Shown: one piece after another, positions 51,213-60,370 of the stretch
Layout of the letters: each line of letters starts with the position of its first letter
Numbering within the stretch: the stretch's first letter is position 1
Assembly: GCF_020832045.1 (NCBI RefSeq)
Contig: NZ_JAFIFK010000068.1
Location: 62,001-126,000, forward strand
Reading direction: 5' to 3'
Length of the DNA: 64,000 bases
Origin: Halomonas sp.
GTDB taxonomy: Bacteria > Pseudomonadota > Gammaproteobacteria > Pseudomonadales > Halomonadaceae
Translations under genes and position numbers: made by a program
The notes under the pieces: generated by a model
What the model was told of the DNA's origin: nothing
What the model saw: the letters and a program-made list of their open reading frames with translations, nothing else
Database searches by the model: none

Positions 51213-52647
51213 ACGTGGCATGCGTAACCTGATGCTGTTGCCGCTGACCCTGGCGCTGGCCGCCTGCGCGGTGGGGCCGGACTACCGCGCGCCGGCGCTA
51301 CCCGAGCCCGCCGCCCTGGTGCGTGCCGAGGCGGAGCTCATCACGCCCGAGGCCGTCGAGCGCGACTTCTGGCGCAGTTTCGACGATGCGCTGCTGAGCG
51401 AGCTGGTCGAGGAGGCCTTCGACGCCAACCACGACCTGCGCATCGCCCTGGCGCGCCACGACCGCAGCCTGGCGCTGCTGCGCCAGTCGCGTCGCGACCT
51501 GGCGCCCAGTGTCACCGCTCAGGCCGGCGCCGCCCATCAGCGTGCCAGTGCCGACCAGATGCCCCAGGCGACGCGCTCGCAGCGCGACTTCGAGAGTTAT
51601 GACGCCGGCGTTGCCGCACTGTGGGAGCTCGACTTCTTCGGCCGCGTACGGCGTGCCGTGGAGGCCCAGCAGGCGGAGGCGGAGGCCTCGGCCGCCGATG
51701 TGCGTGCCATGCAGGTGGTGGTGGTCGGTGAGCTGGTCGATCAGTACGTGCGTCTGCGCGGCCTGCAGGAGCAACTGCGCGTGGCTCGGGCCAACGCCGA
51801 CAACCAGCGTGAATCGCTGGCGCTGGTGGATGCACGGCTGGAGGCGGGGCGCGGCACCGAGTTCGACAGCGTACGCGCCCGGGCGCAGTTGGAGAGCACG
51901 CTCTCGCGCATACCGGCGCTGGAGGGCGAGATCGCTGCCGTCACCCATCGCCTGGCGGTGCTGACCGGTCGCGAGCCCAGCGCCTTGGTCGCTCGTCTGG
52001 AAACGCCCGCGCCACTGCCGGCACTGCACGAGCGGGTGGCAATCGGCTTGCCCGGTGAGCTGCTGCGCCGTCGCCCCGACATCGCCGCAGCGGAGCGGCG
52101 CCTGCATGCTGCTACGGCCAGCATCGGTGTGGCCACTGCCGATCTCTACCCACGCTTCACGCTGAGCGGCCTGCTCGGCACCCAGGCTGCCAGTACCGGC
52201 GACCTATTCGGTCGCGACAGCCAGACGCGGCTGGTGGCACTAGGGGTGGACTGGTCGTTCCTCGACAGCGGCCGGGTACGGGCGCGCATGGCGGCTGCCG
52301 ATGCCGACGCCGAGGCCAACCTGGCGCGTTACGAGCAGACGGTGCTGCTGGCGCTGGAAGAGGCCGAGACGGCGCTTGCCCGTTATGCCCAGTCGCTGCG
52401 CGAGCGTGAGCACCTGGAGGCGGCTGCCACAGCCAGCGCCGAGGCGGCGCGTCAGGCGCGGGTGCGCTTCGAGGTCGGCGTGATCGATTTCCTCGAGGTG
52501 ATCGATGCCGAGCGCTCGAGGCTGGAAGCCGAGAACGGCCTGGCCCAGAGCAGCGTACGTGCCGCCACCGCCCTGGTCGGGCTCTACCGGGCGTTGGCAG
52601 GCGGCTGGGATGAGCGCATGGACGAACCTGGGCTGGCATCCTCCTAG
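51205..52647 (+). CDS. RND pump outer-membrane channel (OprN/NodT-like lipoprotein)
   Basis: The 480-residue protein is a NodT-type TolC-fold factor: lipobox LAAC, AVGPDYRAPALPEPA, FWRSFDDALLSELVEEAFDANHDLRIALAR and the repeat RRRPDIAAAERRLHAATASIGVATADLYPRFTLSG (read in pieces). The start at MHKRGMRN follows GGAGG and lies within the permease gene end, so translation is coupled. A 9-bp hairpin follows the gene. Confidence 0.94.
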   Translation: MHKRGMRNLMLLPLTLALAACAVGPDYRAPALPEPAALVRAEAELITPEAVERDFWRSFDDALLSELVEEAFDANHDLRIALARHDRSLALLRQSRRDLAPSVTAQAGAAHQRASADQMPQATRSQRDFESYDAGVAALWELDFFGRVRRAVEAQQAEAEASAADVRAMQVVVVGELVDQYVRLRGLQEQLRVARANADNQRESLALVDARLEAGRGTEFDSVRARAQLESTLSRIPALEGEIAAVTHRLAVLTGREPSALVARLETPAPLPALHERVAIGLPGELLRRRPDIAAAERRLHAATASIGVATADLYPRFTLSGLLGTQAASTGDLFGRDSQTRLVALGVDWSFLDSGRVRARMAAADADAEANLARYEQTVLLALEEAETALARYAQSLREREHLEAAATASAEAARQARVRFEVGVIDFLEVIDAERSRLEAENGLAQSSVRAATALVGLYRALAGGWDERMDEPGLASS

Positions 52648-52683
52648 CCGAGCCTGGCCAAGCTGATCCACCTTGCGAAGACG

Positions 52684-52715
52684 AGCCGGCATGGCGCCAC
52701 GCGCTTGCCGGCTCA
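52684..52715 (+). terminator. Hairpin after the RND operon
   Basis: GAGCCGGCA and TGCCGGCTC form a perfect 9-bp stem 37 bases after the last pump gene. The loop holds the palindrome TGGCGCCA. The downstream T content is low (ACTCTGTCGTATT), so termination is likely but not certain. Confidence 0.55.
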
Positions 52716-52890
52716 CTCTGTCGTATTGTCCCCCAGTAAGCACTTGCTGACCCCGCCTTGCCGATAGGGCGACATCGTTCGCCGCTTTCTGCTATTCTGG
52801 CCACCTTCTTTATATCCTCGGCTCGTGCCTTTCGGCACTCCCGCATTGCTTGCCGCCTCGGCAACCGCTAATAATTTCGCAGGTTCTTTC

Positions 52891-54291
52891 GTGTCCGATA
52901 CTCCCAATGACGGGGCCTTTGCCTCGCTGCCGCTGGCGCCAGAGCTGATGGCCAATCTCGATTCGCTCGGCTACCACGTCATGACCCCGGTTCAGGCCGA
53001 GAGCCTGCCTCCGCTGCTGGCAGGCCGTGACGTGATCGCCCAGGCCAAGACCGGCTCGGGCAAGACTGCGGCGTTCGGCCTTGGATTGCTCTCGCGTCTC
53101 ATGGTCTCGCGCTTTTGCGTGCAGGCGCTGGTGCTTTGCCCCACCCGCGAGCTGGCCGACCAGGTGGCCGGCGAAATCCGGCGGCTGGCGCGCACGCTGC
53201 CCAACGTCAAGGTGCTGACCCTGTGCGGTGGCGCTCCCTTCGGCCCTCAGCTCTCTTCGCTGGCTCACGGCGCCCATGTGGTGGTGGGCACGCCCGGCCG
53301 TGTGGAAGAGCACCTGCGCAAGGGCTCGCTCAACCTCAACGTTCTCGAGATCCTGGTGCTGGACGAGGCCGATCGCATGCTCGACATGGGTTTCCAGGCC
53401 AGCATGGAGGCGATCGTCGCCGAGACGCCGGCCAGCCGTCAGACTCTGCTCTTCAGCGCCACCTACAGCGACGAGATACGGGGCATCGCCGAAGGGCTGA
53501 TGCGTGACCCGGCCGAAGTGGCGGTGGCCGAGACTCATGATGAGAGCTCCATACGCCAGCGCGTCTACCGTGTAGCGGACGAATCGGAGCGTTTTTCGGC
53601 GCTGCGCGGACTGCTGCTGCAGTATCGGCCACGTTCCAGCGTGGTGTTCTGCAATACCCGGCGCGAGACCCAGGAGGTCGCCGACGCCCTCGGCGAAGCG
53701 GGCTTCAGCGCATTGGCGCTGCATGGCGACCTGGAGCAGCGTGACCGCGACCGCATTCTGGTACTGTTTGCCAACCACAGCGTCTCCATTCTGGTGGCCA
53801 CCGATGTGGCGGCACGCGGGCTGGATATCGAAGCGCTGGATGCGGTATTCAACTACCAGATTGCTCGTGACCTCGAGGTGCATGTGCATCGCGTCGGGCG
53901 TACCGGTCGTGCCGGCAATTCCGGTATCGCCTGTACACTGGTCACCGAGCGGGAGACCTACCGGCTCGAGCGCCTGGTCGAATTTCTTGGCGAGCCGCTC
54001 GAGGAAGCGCCATTGCCACCACGCAATGTGCTGGCGAGGGAGCCTTTTCTGCCGGAAATGGCCACACTGCAGCTAGACGGCGGCAAGAAGCAGAAGGTGC
54101 GCCCTGGCGATATCCTCGGGGCCTTGACCGGAGATGGTGGCATTGAGGGCGCCCAAGTGGGCAAGATCAAGGTGCTGGAGCGCAGCGCCTATGTGGCCGT
54201 GCAGCGCGAGGTCGCCAAGGCGGCGCTCGCCCAACTTGGTACGGGTAAGCTAAAGGGGCGCTCGTTTCGCGCCCGGCGTGTCAGCCACTGA
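52891..54291 (+). CDS. dbpA: ATP-dependent RNA helicase DbpA
   Basis: The 466-residue DEAD-box protein has the Q motif (GYHVMTPVQAESLPPLL), motif I AKTGSGKT, PTRELA, DEAD in LDEADRMLDMGF, SAT, and the C-terminal HGDLEQRDRDRIL, ATDVAARGLDI and HRVGRTGRAG. The last 75 residues form the DbpA RNA-binding domain (GGKKQKVRPGDILGALTG, VGKIKVLERSAYVAV) that recognises 23S rRNA hairpin 92 during 50S assembly. GTG at 52891 (SDTPNDG) was chosen over the longer ATG frame, whose extra 22 residues look non-coding. Confidence 0.95.
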   Translation: MSDTPNDGAFASLPLAPELMANLDSLGYHVMTPVQAESLPPLLAGRDVIAQAKTGSGKTAAFGLGLLSRLMVSRFCVQALVLCPTRELADQVAGEIRRLARTLPNVKVLTLCGGAPFGPQLSSLAHGAHVVVGTPGRVEEHLRKGSLNLNVLEILVLDEADRMLDMGFQASMEAIVAETPASRQTLLFSATYSDEIRGIAEGLMRDPAEVAVAETHDESSIRQRVYRVADESERFSALRGLLLQYRPRSSVVFCNTRRETQEVADALGEAGFSALALHGDLEQRDRDRILVLFANHSVSILVATDVAARGLDIEALDAVFNYQIARDLEVHVHRVGRTGRAGNSGIACTLVTERETYRLERLVEFLGEPLEEAPLPPRNVLAREPFLPEMATLQLDGGKKQKVRPGDILGALTGDGGIEGAQVGKIKVLERSAYVAVQREVAKAALAQLGTGKLKGRSFRARRVSH

Positions 54292-54341
54292 TAGATGGCG
54301 GACGGGCCGCTGAGGGTTGCCGAGACAGAAGAGGGGGAAAG

Positions 54342-55244
54342 GTGAAGGTACCAAAGCGATTGCAGCCGCTGATCGATGACGGCTTGATTGATGAAGTCGA
54401 GAGCCAGCTGATGAGCGGCAAGGAAGCTCAGGTCTATGTAGTGCGCTCCCATGGGGAACGCCGCTGCGCCAAGGTCTTCAAGGAAGCCAAGCAGCGCAGC
54501 TTCAAGCAGGCGGTGCAGTACCAGGAGGGACGCCGCGAACGTAACAGCCGCCGTTCACGGGCCATGGCCAAGAAGACCAAATACGGCCAGAAGGAACAGG
54601 AGCAGGCCTGGCTCAACGCCGAGGTCGATGCCCTCTACCGACTGGCGGCGGCGGACGTGCGGGTGCCGCAGCCCTTTGGATTCATCGACGGCGTGCTGCT
54701 GATGGAGATGATCATCGGTGCCGATGGCCTGACGGCTCCGCGACTGGACGACGTCACTCTGAGCCCCGAGCAGGCCCGTGAGTACTATGACAAGATCCTT
54801 CGCGACGTGGTCAAGATGCTCTGCGCGGGTCTGGTGCATGGAGATCTCTCCGAGTTCAACGTGCTGCTGGCCCCCGACGGTCCGGTGATCATCGATCTGC
54901 CCCAGGCGGTTGACGCTGCCGGTAACAACAGCGCCGAGTGGATGTTCGAGCGAGACGTGGACAACATGCGCCGTTACTTCGGCCGCTTCGCCCCTGAGTT
55001 GCTCGACACCGATTACGGCAAGGAGATCTGGGCGCTCTATGAAGCCGGCGAGCTACACCCGGAGAGCCAGCTCACAGGTTGCTTCGAGCACGACACCAGC
55101 ACCGTGGACGTAGACGAGCTAATGACCGTGATCGACGATGTGCGTGAGGAGGAAGCCTACCGCCAGGGGGCACGTAACCGCGGCGACGAGCCCGGCGTAG
55201 AGGAGGCTGCCGAGGAGTGGCAGGAATCCCAGCGGGAGCGTTGA
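54342..55244 (+). CDS. PA4780-family RIO1-like protein kinase
   Basis: The 300-residue protein has the RIO fold: a glycine-loop equivalent SGKEAQVYVV, the catalytic lysine in CAKVFKEA, a basic insert (EGRRERNSRRSRAMAKK), the catalytic loop HGDLSEFNVLL and the metal loop IDLPQAVD. Bacterial RIO1-like kinases autophosphorylate; cellular targets are unknown. The acidic C-terminal tail (residues 265-300) is typical. It lies 50 bases after dbpA, which fits a role near ribosome assembly, though this is inference. Confidence 0.93.
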   Translation: MKVPKRLQPLIDDGLIDEVESQLMSGKEAQVYVVRSHGERRCAKVFKEAKQRSFKQAVQYQEGRRERNSRRSRAMAKKTKYGQKEQEQAWLNAEVDALYRLAAADVRVPQPFGFIDGVLLMEMIIGADGLTAPRLDDVTLSPEQAREYYDKILRDVVKMLCAGLVHGDLSEFNVLLAPDGPVIIDLPQAVDAAGNNSAEWMFERDVDNMRRYFGRFAPELLDTDYGKEIWALYEAGELHPESQLTGCFEHDTSTVDVDELMTVIDDVREEEAYRQGARNRGDEPGVEEAAEEWQESQRER

Positions 55245-55376
55245 GCCTGGGAGCCGTGCCGTCGAGATTCGGCAGGCTGCGGTTGAACCCACGCTATAGT
55301 GGCGATAGCAGGAGTTGACTAGGCTGGAGGGGAAACCGACGGATACGGTGCCGGCACGAACTGGCAGGGGCCCTCG

Positions 55377-57149
55377 ATGCGCGATGACCTACAACAACCT
55401 CACTACGAGCAGGCGCGTCTCTATGCGCTGCGCCAGCTCAACCTGCTGGACACGCCACCCAGCGAAAGCTTCGATCGCATTACGCGTCTGGCCAGCAAGT
55501 TCTTCGGCATGCCCATCGCGGCGGTCTCGCTGACCGATGCCGATCGCCAGTGGTTCAAGTCGCGTGTGGGGGTCGAACATCGGGAAATCCCGCGCCTCAA
55601 GGCCTGCTGCGGTGAAGTGGCCGATGAGTCCAAGGTACTGGTCGTGCCCGATCTACTCCAATCCCCCACCTATCGTGATAGCTTGCTGGCCGAGTCGGGT
55701 ATACGCTTCTACGCAGGCGCTCCCTTGCAGACTCAGGATGGCTACACCCTGGGCGCCATGTGCGTGCTCGATACCCAGCCGCGCGAGATCAGCAAGGAGG
55801 AAGTGGCGCTGCTCCAGGACATGGCCGCCATGGTCATGGCTCAGATCGAACTGCAGCATGCCTTCGGCCGTATCGACCCGCTCACCGGATTGCCCAATCG
55901 CAGCCAGCTTGCCGAGGACCTGGAGGATATGGCGCGCGACGCACCCGGTCGACAGCAATATGCATTGTTTACCGAGGTGCTCGATAGCAGTCAGGTGAGC
56001 ACCCTGAACCGGGTCATGGGACCTACCTATGTCGATGACCTTTCCCGTCTTGCCGCACGCGGCCTCGAGGAGGTGCTGGGCAAGGACCAACGTCTCTACA
56101 GCGTCGGTCTGTGCCAGTTCGTCCATCTGGTGGACGACCGCAATGACGACGAGTTGATCGAAGGGGCGTTGCGTCTGCGCGAGACGCTGCTGTCCCTGGA
56201 GCTGCTCCGTGAAGCCCCGATTCTGGTGCACCCGGTAGTGGGAGCCGCACCGCTGTGCCTGGGTCAGGACAAGCCCGCCGACGTGCTGCGAACTGCCCAC
56301 AGCGCCTGCCAGGACGCGCGCCTGACGGAGGCTGGCGCCGGGCTCTACTCCCAGGCGCTGGATGCCAGCCATCGGCGCCGCTTCATGCTGCACTCCGACT
56401 TCCGGGCCGCGTTGAATGCCTCGGACCAACTGCGCCTGGTGTATCAGCCACGTATCGAGTTGAGTACCAACCGCTGCCTCGGCGTCGAAGCCCTGCTGCG
56501 CTGGCGTCATCCCACGCTTGGCGAGGTTTCGCCGGCCGAATTCATTCCCCTTGTCGAAAACACCCCTCTGGCTCGTCCGTTGACGGCCTGGGTGATCTAC
56601 TCCGCCATCGCCCAGGCTGAGTCCTGGCACCGACAAGGACTGGCCATTGGTGTATCGCTGAACGTCTCGGCCTGCAATCTGGAAGAAGCCGATTTCGCCG
56701 AGCGGTTGTTGTCCCAGATCCGCCAAGCCGACCTGCCGGCCTCGGCCATCGAGCTCGAGCTGACGGAGACGGCCTTGTTCGAGCAGGGGCGCGGCGCCTG
56801 GCAACAGCTCGACCGGCTGATCGAGGCGGGTATCCGAATTGCCATCGACGACTTCGGAACCGGCTACAGCAGCCTGGCCTACCTGCAGGATATCCCTGCC
56901 CAGGTGGTCAAGATCGATCGCTCCTTCATCAAGGGAATCGATGACATGCCGCGCAGCCGAACTTTGGTGGAATCGATGCTGAGCATGGCGCACAACCTGG
57001 GCTACCGCGTGGTGGCCGAGGGTGTGGAAACACAGCAGACCTACGACTATCTGCAAGCATTGGGCTGTCACGAAGCACAAGGCTTTCTGATGTCTCGTCC
57101 CCTGGAGGGGGGCGACTTCGAGCGCTGGTTGGCGTCAAGCAACCATTGA
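55377..57149 (+). CDS. Cyclic-di-GMP phosphodiesterase with GAF and degenerate GGDEF domains
   Basis: The 590-residue soluble protein has an N-terminal GAF domain (residues 15-160), a GGDEF-like domain whose start is kept (GRIDPLTGLPNRSQLAEDL) but whose signature loop reads VGLCQF, and an intact EAL domain: EALLRW, ELTETAL, IDDFGTGYSSL, KIDRSFIKGI, EGVETQQ and QGFLMSRP. Hydrolysis of cyclic-di-GMP to pGpG is expected; the dead GGDEF part may bind GTP as a regulator. It is convergent with the chemoreceptor gene. Confidence 0.92.
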   Translation: MRDDLQQPHYEQARLYALRQLNLLDTPPSESFDRITRLASKFFGMPIAAVSLTDADRQWFKSRVGVEHREIPRLKACCGEVADESKVLVVPDLLQSPTYRDSLLAESGIRFYAGAPLQTQDGYTLGAMCVLDTQPREISKEEVALLQDMAAMVMAQIELQHAFGRIDPLTGLPNRSQLAEDLEDMARDAPGRQQYALFTEVLDSSQVSTLNRVMGPTYVDDLSRLAARGLEEVLGKDQRLYSVGLCQFVHLVDDRNDDELIEGALRLRETLLSLELLREAPILVHPVVGAAPLCLGQDKPADVLRTAHSACQDARLTEAGAGLYSQALDASHRRRFMLHSDFRAALNASDQLRLVYQPRIELSTNRCLGVEALLRWRHPTLGEVSPAEFIPLVENTPLARPLTAWVIYSAIAQAESWHRQGLAIGVSLNVSACNLEEADFAERLLSQIRQADLPASAIELELTETALFEQGRGAWQQLDRLIEAGIRIAIDDFGTGYSSLAYLQDIPAQVVKIDRSFIKGIDDMPRSRTLVESMLSMAHNLGYRVVAEGVETQQTYDYLQALGCHEAQGFLMSRPLEGGDFERWLASSNH

Positions 57150-57162
57150 TCGTGACGAAGCG

Positions 57163-57183
57163 CCCGGCAGGCGAACTGCCGGG
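57163..57183. terminator. Hairpin between convergent EAL and chemoreceptor genes
   Basis: CCCGGCAG and CTGCCGGG form a perfect 8-bp stem with loop GCGAA in the 42-base gap. Neither strand has a clear T tract, so it is a weak or bidirectional terminator candidate. Confidence 0.5.
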
Positions 57184-57191
57184 GACGTCGT

Positions 57192-58685
57192 TCAGACCAA
57201 CATCGGAGCCGGCAGGGCCGCGCTGTGCTGCATGCCAGGCAGTCTTTCGGCGGCGCCCTGAAGCTGGAATTCACCGATGGCTGCATTCAGTGAGCTGGCC
57301 ACCGCAGTGAGCTGTTCGGCCAGACGATGCGCTTCACCCAAGGAGTGCGCCGAATGGTGCAGTGACGATTGCATCTCGCTGACGCTGACCTCGAGGTCTT
57401 CGATGCCTTGGTGCTGCTGCGAGGTGGCGCTGTCGATATCGGCCAGGCGAGAGGCTACATCGCGGAACGCATTCAGCATCTGCTGCATGGTGCCATCCAC
57501 CTCCTGAGTCTGCGCTACGCCGTGGCGTACGCTCTCGTCGGTCTGTCGTACCCGTTCGCGTATCCGCCCGGCGGTCTCGCTGGTGCGGCTAGCCAATGTG
57601 CGCACTTCACTGGCCACCACGGCAAAGCCGCGACCGTGTTCGCCGGCCCTTGCGGCTTCCACCGAGGCATTGAGTGCCAGCAGGTTGGTCTGGAAGGTGA
57701 TGTCGTCGATTTCACCCAGCAGGCTGGCAATGCTGCGGGCATGAGACTCCAGTACCTGCATGGCGGCATGCAGCGCCGTGGCCTTCTCGCTGCCTTGGCG
57801 TGCGGCGCCTTCGGCCTCGCCGGCCAGTTGCCTGACCTGGGTGGCCTGATCGACGCTCTCACGGGTAGTTGCGGCCATTTCGGTGGCCGCCGACGAGACC
57901 CGCTCCACTTGGGCACTGTTGTGGCTGGCCTGACTGCGCACGTCGTCATGAGCGCTGAACAAGCCTTCACTCAGTACGTCTACCTGGGTGGCCGCTGCGC
58001 TCGCCTTGTGCAGGGTATCGGCGAGCTTCTGCTGCATACGTGCCATCGCGGCGATGGCGGGGCGACCGAGCTGGGCTTGAGTGAAAACCGTATCGAGCCG
58101 GCCGCTACCGGCGCGCTCGGCGAATTCACACACGCTGAGACTGTCGTCCAACATGCTGCGCAACTCTCGGGCCAGATAGCCCAGCACCACGACCTGGGCC
58201 ACCACGGCACCGGCGTGCATCAACAGGCATTCGAAGAGGCCTGCCACCTCGCCATGGCTGCCCAGACTCTGATAAAGCTGAACATGGCCATGGTGCTGCA
58301 GCCAGGTGAAAAGCACGTGGTGCACGGCGATGACCACTCCGCCGAAAGCGATCACGCGCCAGTCGCTGTAGAGGATCAGCACGGCCAACATGATGAAGAT
58401 GCTGAAGTGCGCCTCGATCATGCCGCCGCTCTGTTCGATCAAGACCATCGAAAGGCCCATGAACAGCGCTGCCTTGGTGAAGCCGTTGACGATATGGCCG
58501 GGCCATTTCCACTGCACCAGGGCGGCAAGGGGAAAGGCAACAACGCCGAAAACGAGAGCGACCCAAAGTGTGCCCGTGGCCAACCCGAGGCCCAGGCACA
58601 GCAGCAGGAAAGCGGATGCGGGAAACCACATGATGTGATCGGTACGCTGATGATGACGCGAGATACTGATGGCGGGTTGGGACAT
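57192..58685 (-). CDS. Methyl-accepting chemotaxis protein with multi-helix membrane sensor
   Basis: The 497-residue protein has about six membrane helices in the first 190 residues, with no large periplasmic loop, and a cytoplasmic signalling domain whose hairpin tip reads [34 protein letters not shown] in sequence. A HAMP domain is not evident. Such receptors sense signals in or near the membrane, for example redox state. GGAG lies 6 bases before the ATG, and a sigma-28 promoter lies upstream, so it is expressed with the flagellar regulon. Confidence 0.92.
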   Translation of the reverse strand: MSQPAISISRHHQRTDHIMWFPASAFLLLCLGLGLATGTLWVALVFGVVAFPLAALVQWKWPGHIVNGFTKAALFMGLSMVLIEQSGGMIEAHFSIFIMLAVLILYSDWRVIAFGGVVIAVHHVLFTWLQHHGHVQLYQSLGSHGEVAGLFECLLMHAGAVVAQVVVLGYLARELRSMLDDSLSVCEFAERAGSGRLDTVFTQAQLGRPAIAAMARMQQKLADTLHKASAAATQVDVLSEGLFSAHDDVRSQASHNSAQVERVSSAATEMAATTRESVDQATQVRQLAGEAEGAARQGSEKATALHAAMQVLESHARSIASLLGEIDDITFQTNLLALNASVEAARAGEHGRGFAVVASEVRTLASRTSETAGRIRERVRQTDESVRHGVAQTQEVDGTMQQMLNAFRDVASRLADIDSATSQQHQGIEDLEVSVSEMQSSLHHSAHSLGEAHRLAEQLTAVASSLNAAIGEFQLQGAAERLPGMQHSAALPAPMLV

Positions 58686-58775
58686 GGTAACTCCAGGAAC
58701 GGGAAGCTAGTCGTTAGCAAACTTTGTATCTTGTTTTTCTTATGTATAATGCCTGTACAAAGATTGTCCCTACTG

Positions 58776-58802
58776 ATATCGGCCAACGCTCAGTCAACTT
58801 TA
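58776..58802 (-). promoter_or_regulatory. FliA (sigma-28) promoter of the chemoreceptor gene
   Basis: Read leftward: TAAAGTTG, exactly 11 bases, GCCGATAT, against the consensus TAAAGTTT-N11-GCCGATAA (14 of 16 matches). The predicted leader is about 80 bases long. Confidence 0.85.
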
Positions 58803-58894
58803 GTGTTTCGGCAAGGTAAACATTCTGATACAGGAAGAGAGGCGATTTACCTGCCACACTGGCTCGGAACCCAACGGAAGCGAGCCGTATCCCG

Positions 58895-59503
58895 ATGCGT
58901 TGTAAACCGAAGAGAAGCCAACCGATACCAGGCCAAGGCTGGCCTTTCGCCCTCGTCCTGCTGTTGGTACTGCTGCTAGCGGGTTGCCAGACCCTGCCGC
59001 CGGAGCCACCCGACGAAGACAAGGCGGCCATCGACCGCATGCTGGTATTGATCGACGAACGGCTCGACGTGGCACCGGTGGTGGCGCAAGCCAAATGGAA
59101 CAGTGGCGCTCCCATCGAGGCGCCGGAGCGTGAGGCGGAGATTCTCGATCAGGTGGGCGAGGATGCCGAAGCCGCCGGTGTCGATGCGGACTTTGCCCGG
59201 CGCTTCTTCGACAAGCAGTTCGAAGCCAGCAAGCAGATCCAGCGGCGTCTGCACCATGAATGGCTGCAGGAGGGGCGCTCACCGTTTGCCGATCCGCCCG
59301 ATCTCGCCGAGGAAGTGCGCCCGGTGCTCGATCGCCTGACGCCGCAGCTCATCGATTCGCTGGCCGAGATGCAGCGTATTGCCGATGTCGAAGGTGCGGG
59401 TCGCTACCTCGAGCAGCGCGCAGCGGAGTTGGTCCAGGACGATTTCGACGGCGAACCGCGTGATGTGGCGATCACGCCGTTGAGAGAGCGCTTCGCACCA
59501 TAG
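58895..59503 (+). CDS. Secreted gamma-class chorismate mutase (lipoprotein AroQ)
   Basis: The 202-residue precursor has a lipoprotein-type signal (FALVLLLVLLLAGC). The mature part follows the AroQ-gamma pattern: DRMLVLIDERLDVAPVVAQAKW with the Arg and Lys of the active site, EREAEILDQV, ARRFFDKQFEASKQIQ, then a second helical lobe. It converts chorismate to prephenate, here outside the cytoplasm. Most secreted chorismate mutases are soluble, so the apparent lipid anchor is unusual. The role of extracytoplasmic prephenate is unknown. Confidence 0.85.
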   Translation: MRCKPKRSQPIPGQGWPFALVLLLVLLLAGCQTLPPEPPDEDKAAIDRMLVLIDERLDVAPVVAQAKWNSGAPIEAPEREAEILDQVGEDAEAAGVDADFARRFFDKQFEASKQIQRRLHHEWLQEGRSPFADPPDLAEEVRPVLDRLTPQLIDSLAEMQRIADVEGAGRYLEQRAAELVQDDFDGEPRDVAITPLRERFAP

Positions 59504-59511
59504 CGGACTAG

Positions 59512-60276
59512 CTACAGCTGCCAGACCCGGGGGTGCTCGGCCTTGAGCGCCCCTTGCTCGTCCCAGTCGCCCCAGCCGGCGAAGGGTATCGGTGCCTCGC
59601 CGTCGAGGCCTTCCAGCCGCTTCGCCCAGGCTGCCTTCTCGGCTTCCAGTCGTTCACGGAAGGCAGCCTCATTCTGATAGCTCAGCCCACCACCCTGCAC
59701 CCCATAGGTGACCTGGGGTGGCAGTACCTGCACCCCGAGGTAGTAGAGCGAATAGTGGATCGGCCACAGTAGCGCCACGATATGGCCGCTCCTGCCGTGG
59801 CGGGTGAAGGTGGGCGCCGGCGCGCCGGTGGTCACCGAGAGCATCGCTCTTTTCTCGGGGAAAAGCCCGCGATCGTAGCGCATCCGGCCGGAGTAAAGCC
59901 CACCGTAGACGAACACCCGGTCGAACCAGCCCTTGAGCATGGCCGGCTGGGCATGCCACCAAAGCGGGAACTGCAGGATCACCAGATCGGCACGTTTCAG
60001 CCGCTCGACCTCGCGCTGCACGTCGGTGGGCAGGCTACCGCTCTCGAAGGCCAGGCGCTGTTCGGTCAGGGGAAAGAAGGTGTCGGGCTCGGCCCGCTCG
60101 GCGTAGTGAGCCGGGCCCTCCAGCGGATCGAAGCCTTCGGCATAGAGATCCGAAACTTCGACGCTGTAGCCCTGCTGCTGCAGGGTCACGACGGCAACAT
60201 CCTTCAGAGCGCCGTTGAAGGAGCGCGGCTCGGGGTGGCAGAACACGATCAGGGCGTGGCTTTCGGATCTATTCAT
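59512..60276 (-). CDS. NQO1/MdaB-type NAD(P)H quinone oxidoreductase
   Basis: The 254-residue protein is a flavodoxin-fold FMN/FAD reductase: HPEPRSFNGAL at the phosphate loop, DLYAEGFDPL, LVILQFPLWWHAQPAMLKGWFDRVF and the TTGAPAPTF loop. The family makes two-electron reductions of quinones, avoiding radicals. It is divergent from a LysR gene with only 94 bases between, a typical arrangement for a regulator and its target. Confidence 0.92.
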   Translation of the reverse strand: MNRSESHALIVFCHPEPRSFNGALKDVAVVTLQQQGYSVEVSDLYAEGFDPLEGPAHYAERAEPDTFFPLTEQRLAFESGSLPTDVQREVERLKRADLVILQFPLWWHAQPAMLKGWFDRVFVYGGLYSGRMRYDRGLFPEKRAMLSVTTGAPAPTFTRHGRSGHIVALLWPIHYSLYYLGVQVLPPQVTYGVQGGGLSYQNEAAFRERLEAEKAAWAKRLEGLDGEAPIPFAGWGDWDEQGALKAEHPRVWQL

Positions 60277-60370
60277 TTCAGGGCTCCGGTTCGTTGGCTA
60301 CGAAACATGCCTAAAGGCTATGCTGTGCGTTGCTGAACTGAAATTCCCCAAAGATGACGATGAAGCTTGC

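Noticed and set aside
48090-51221. A 1043-codon open frame antisense to the RND permease gene
   Set aside because: Composition is His/Gln/Arg-rich without domains; it is the usual shadow of a long GC-rich gene, and the sense strand is an unmistakable RND permease.
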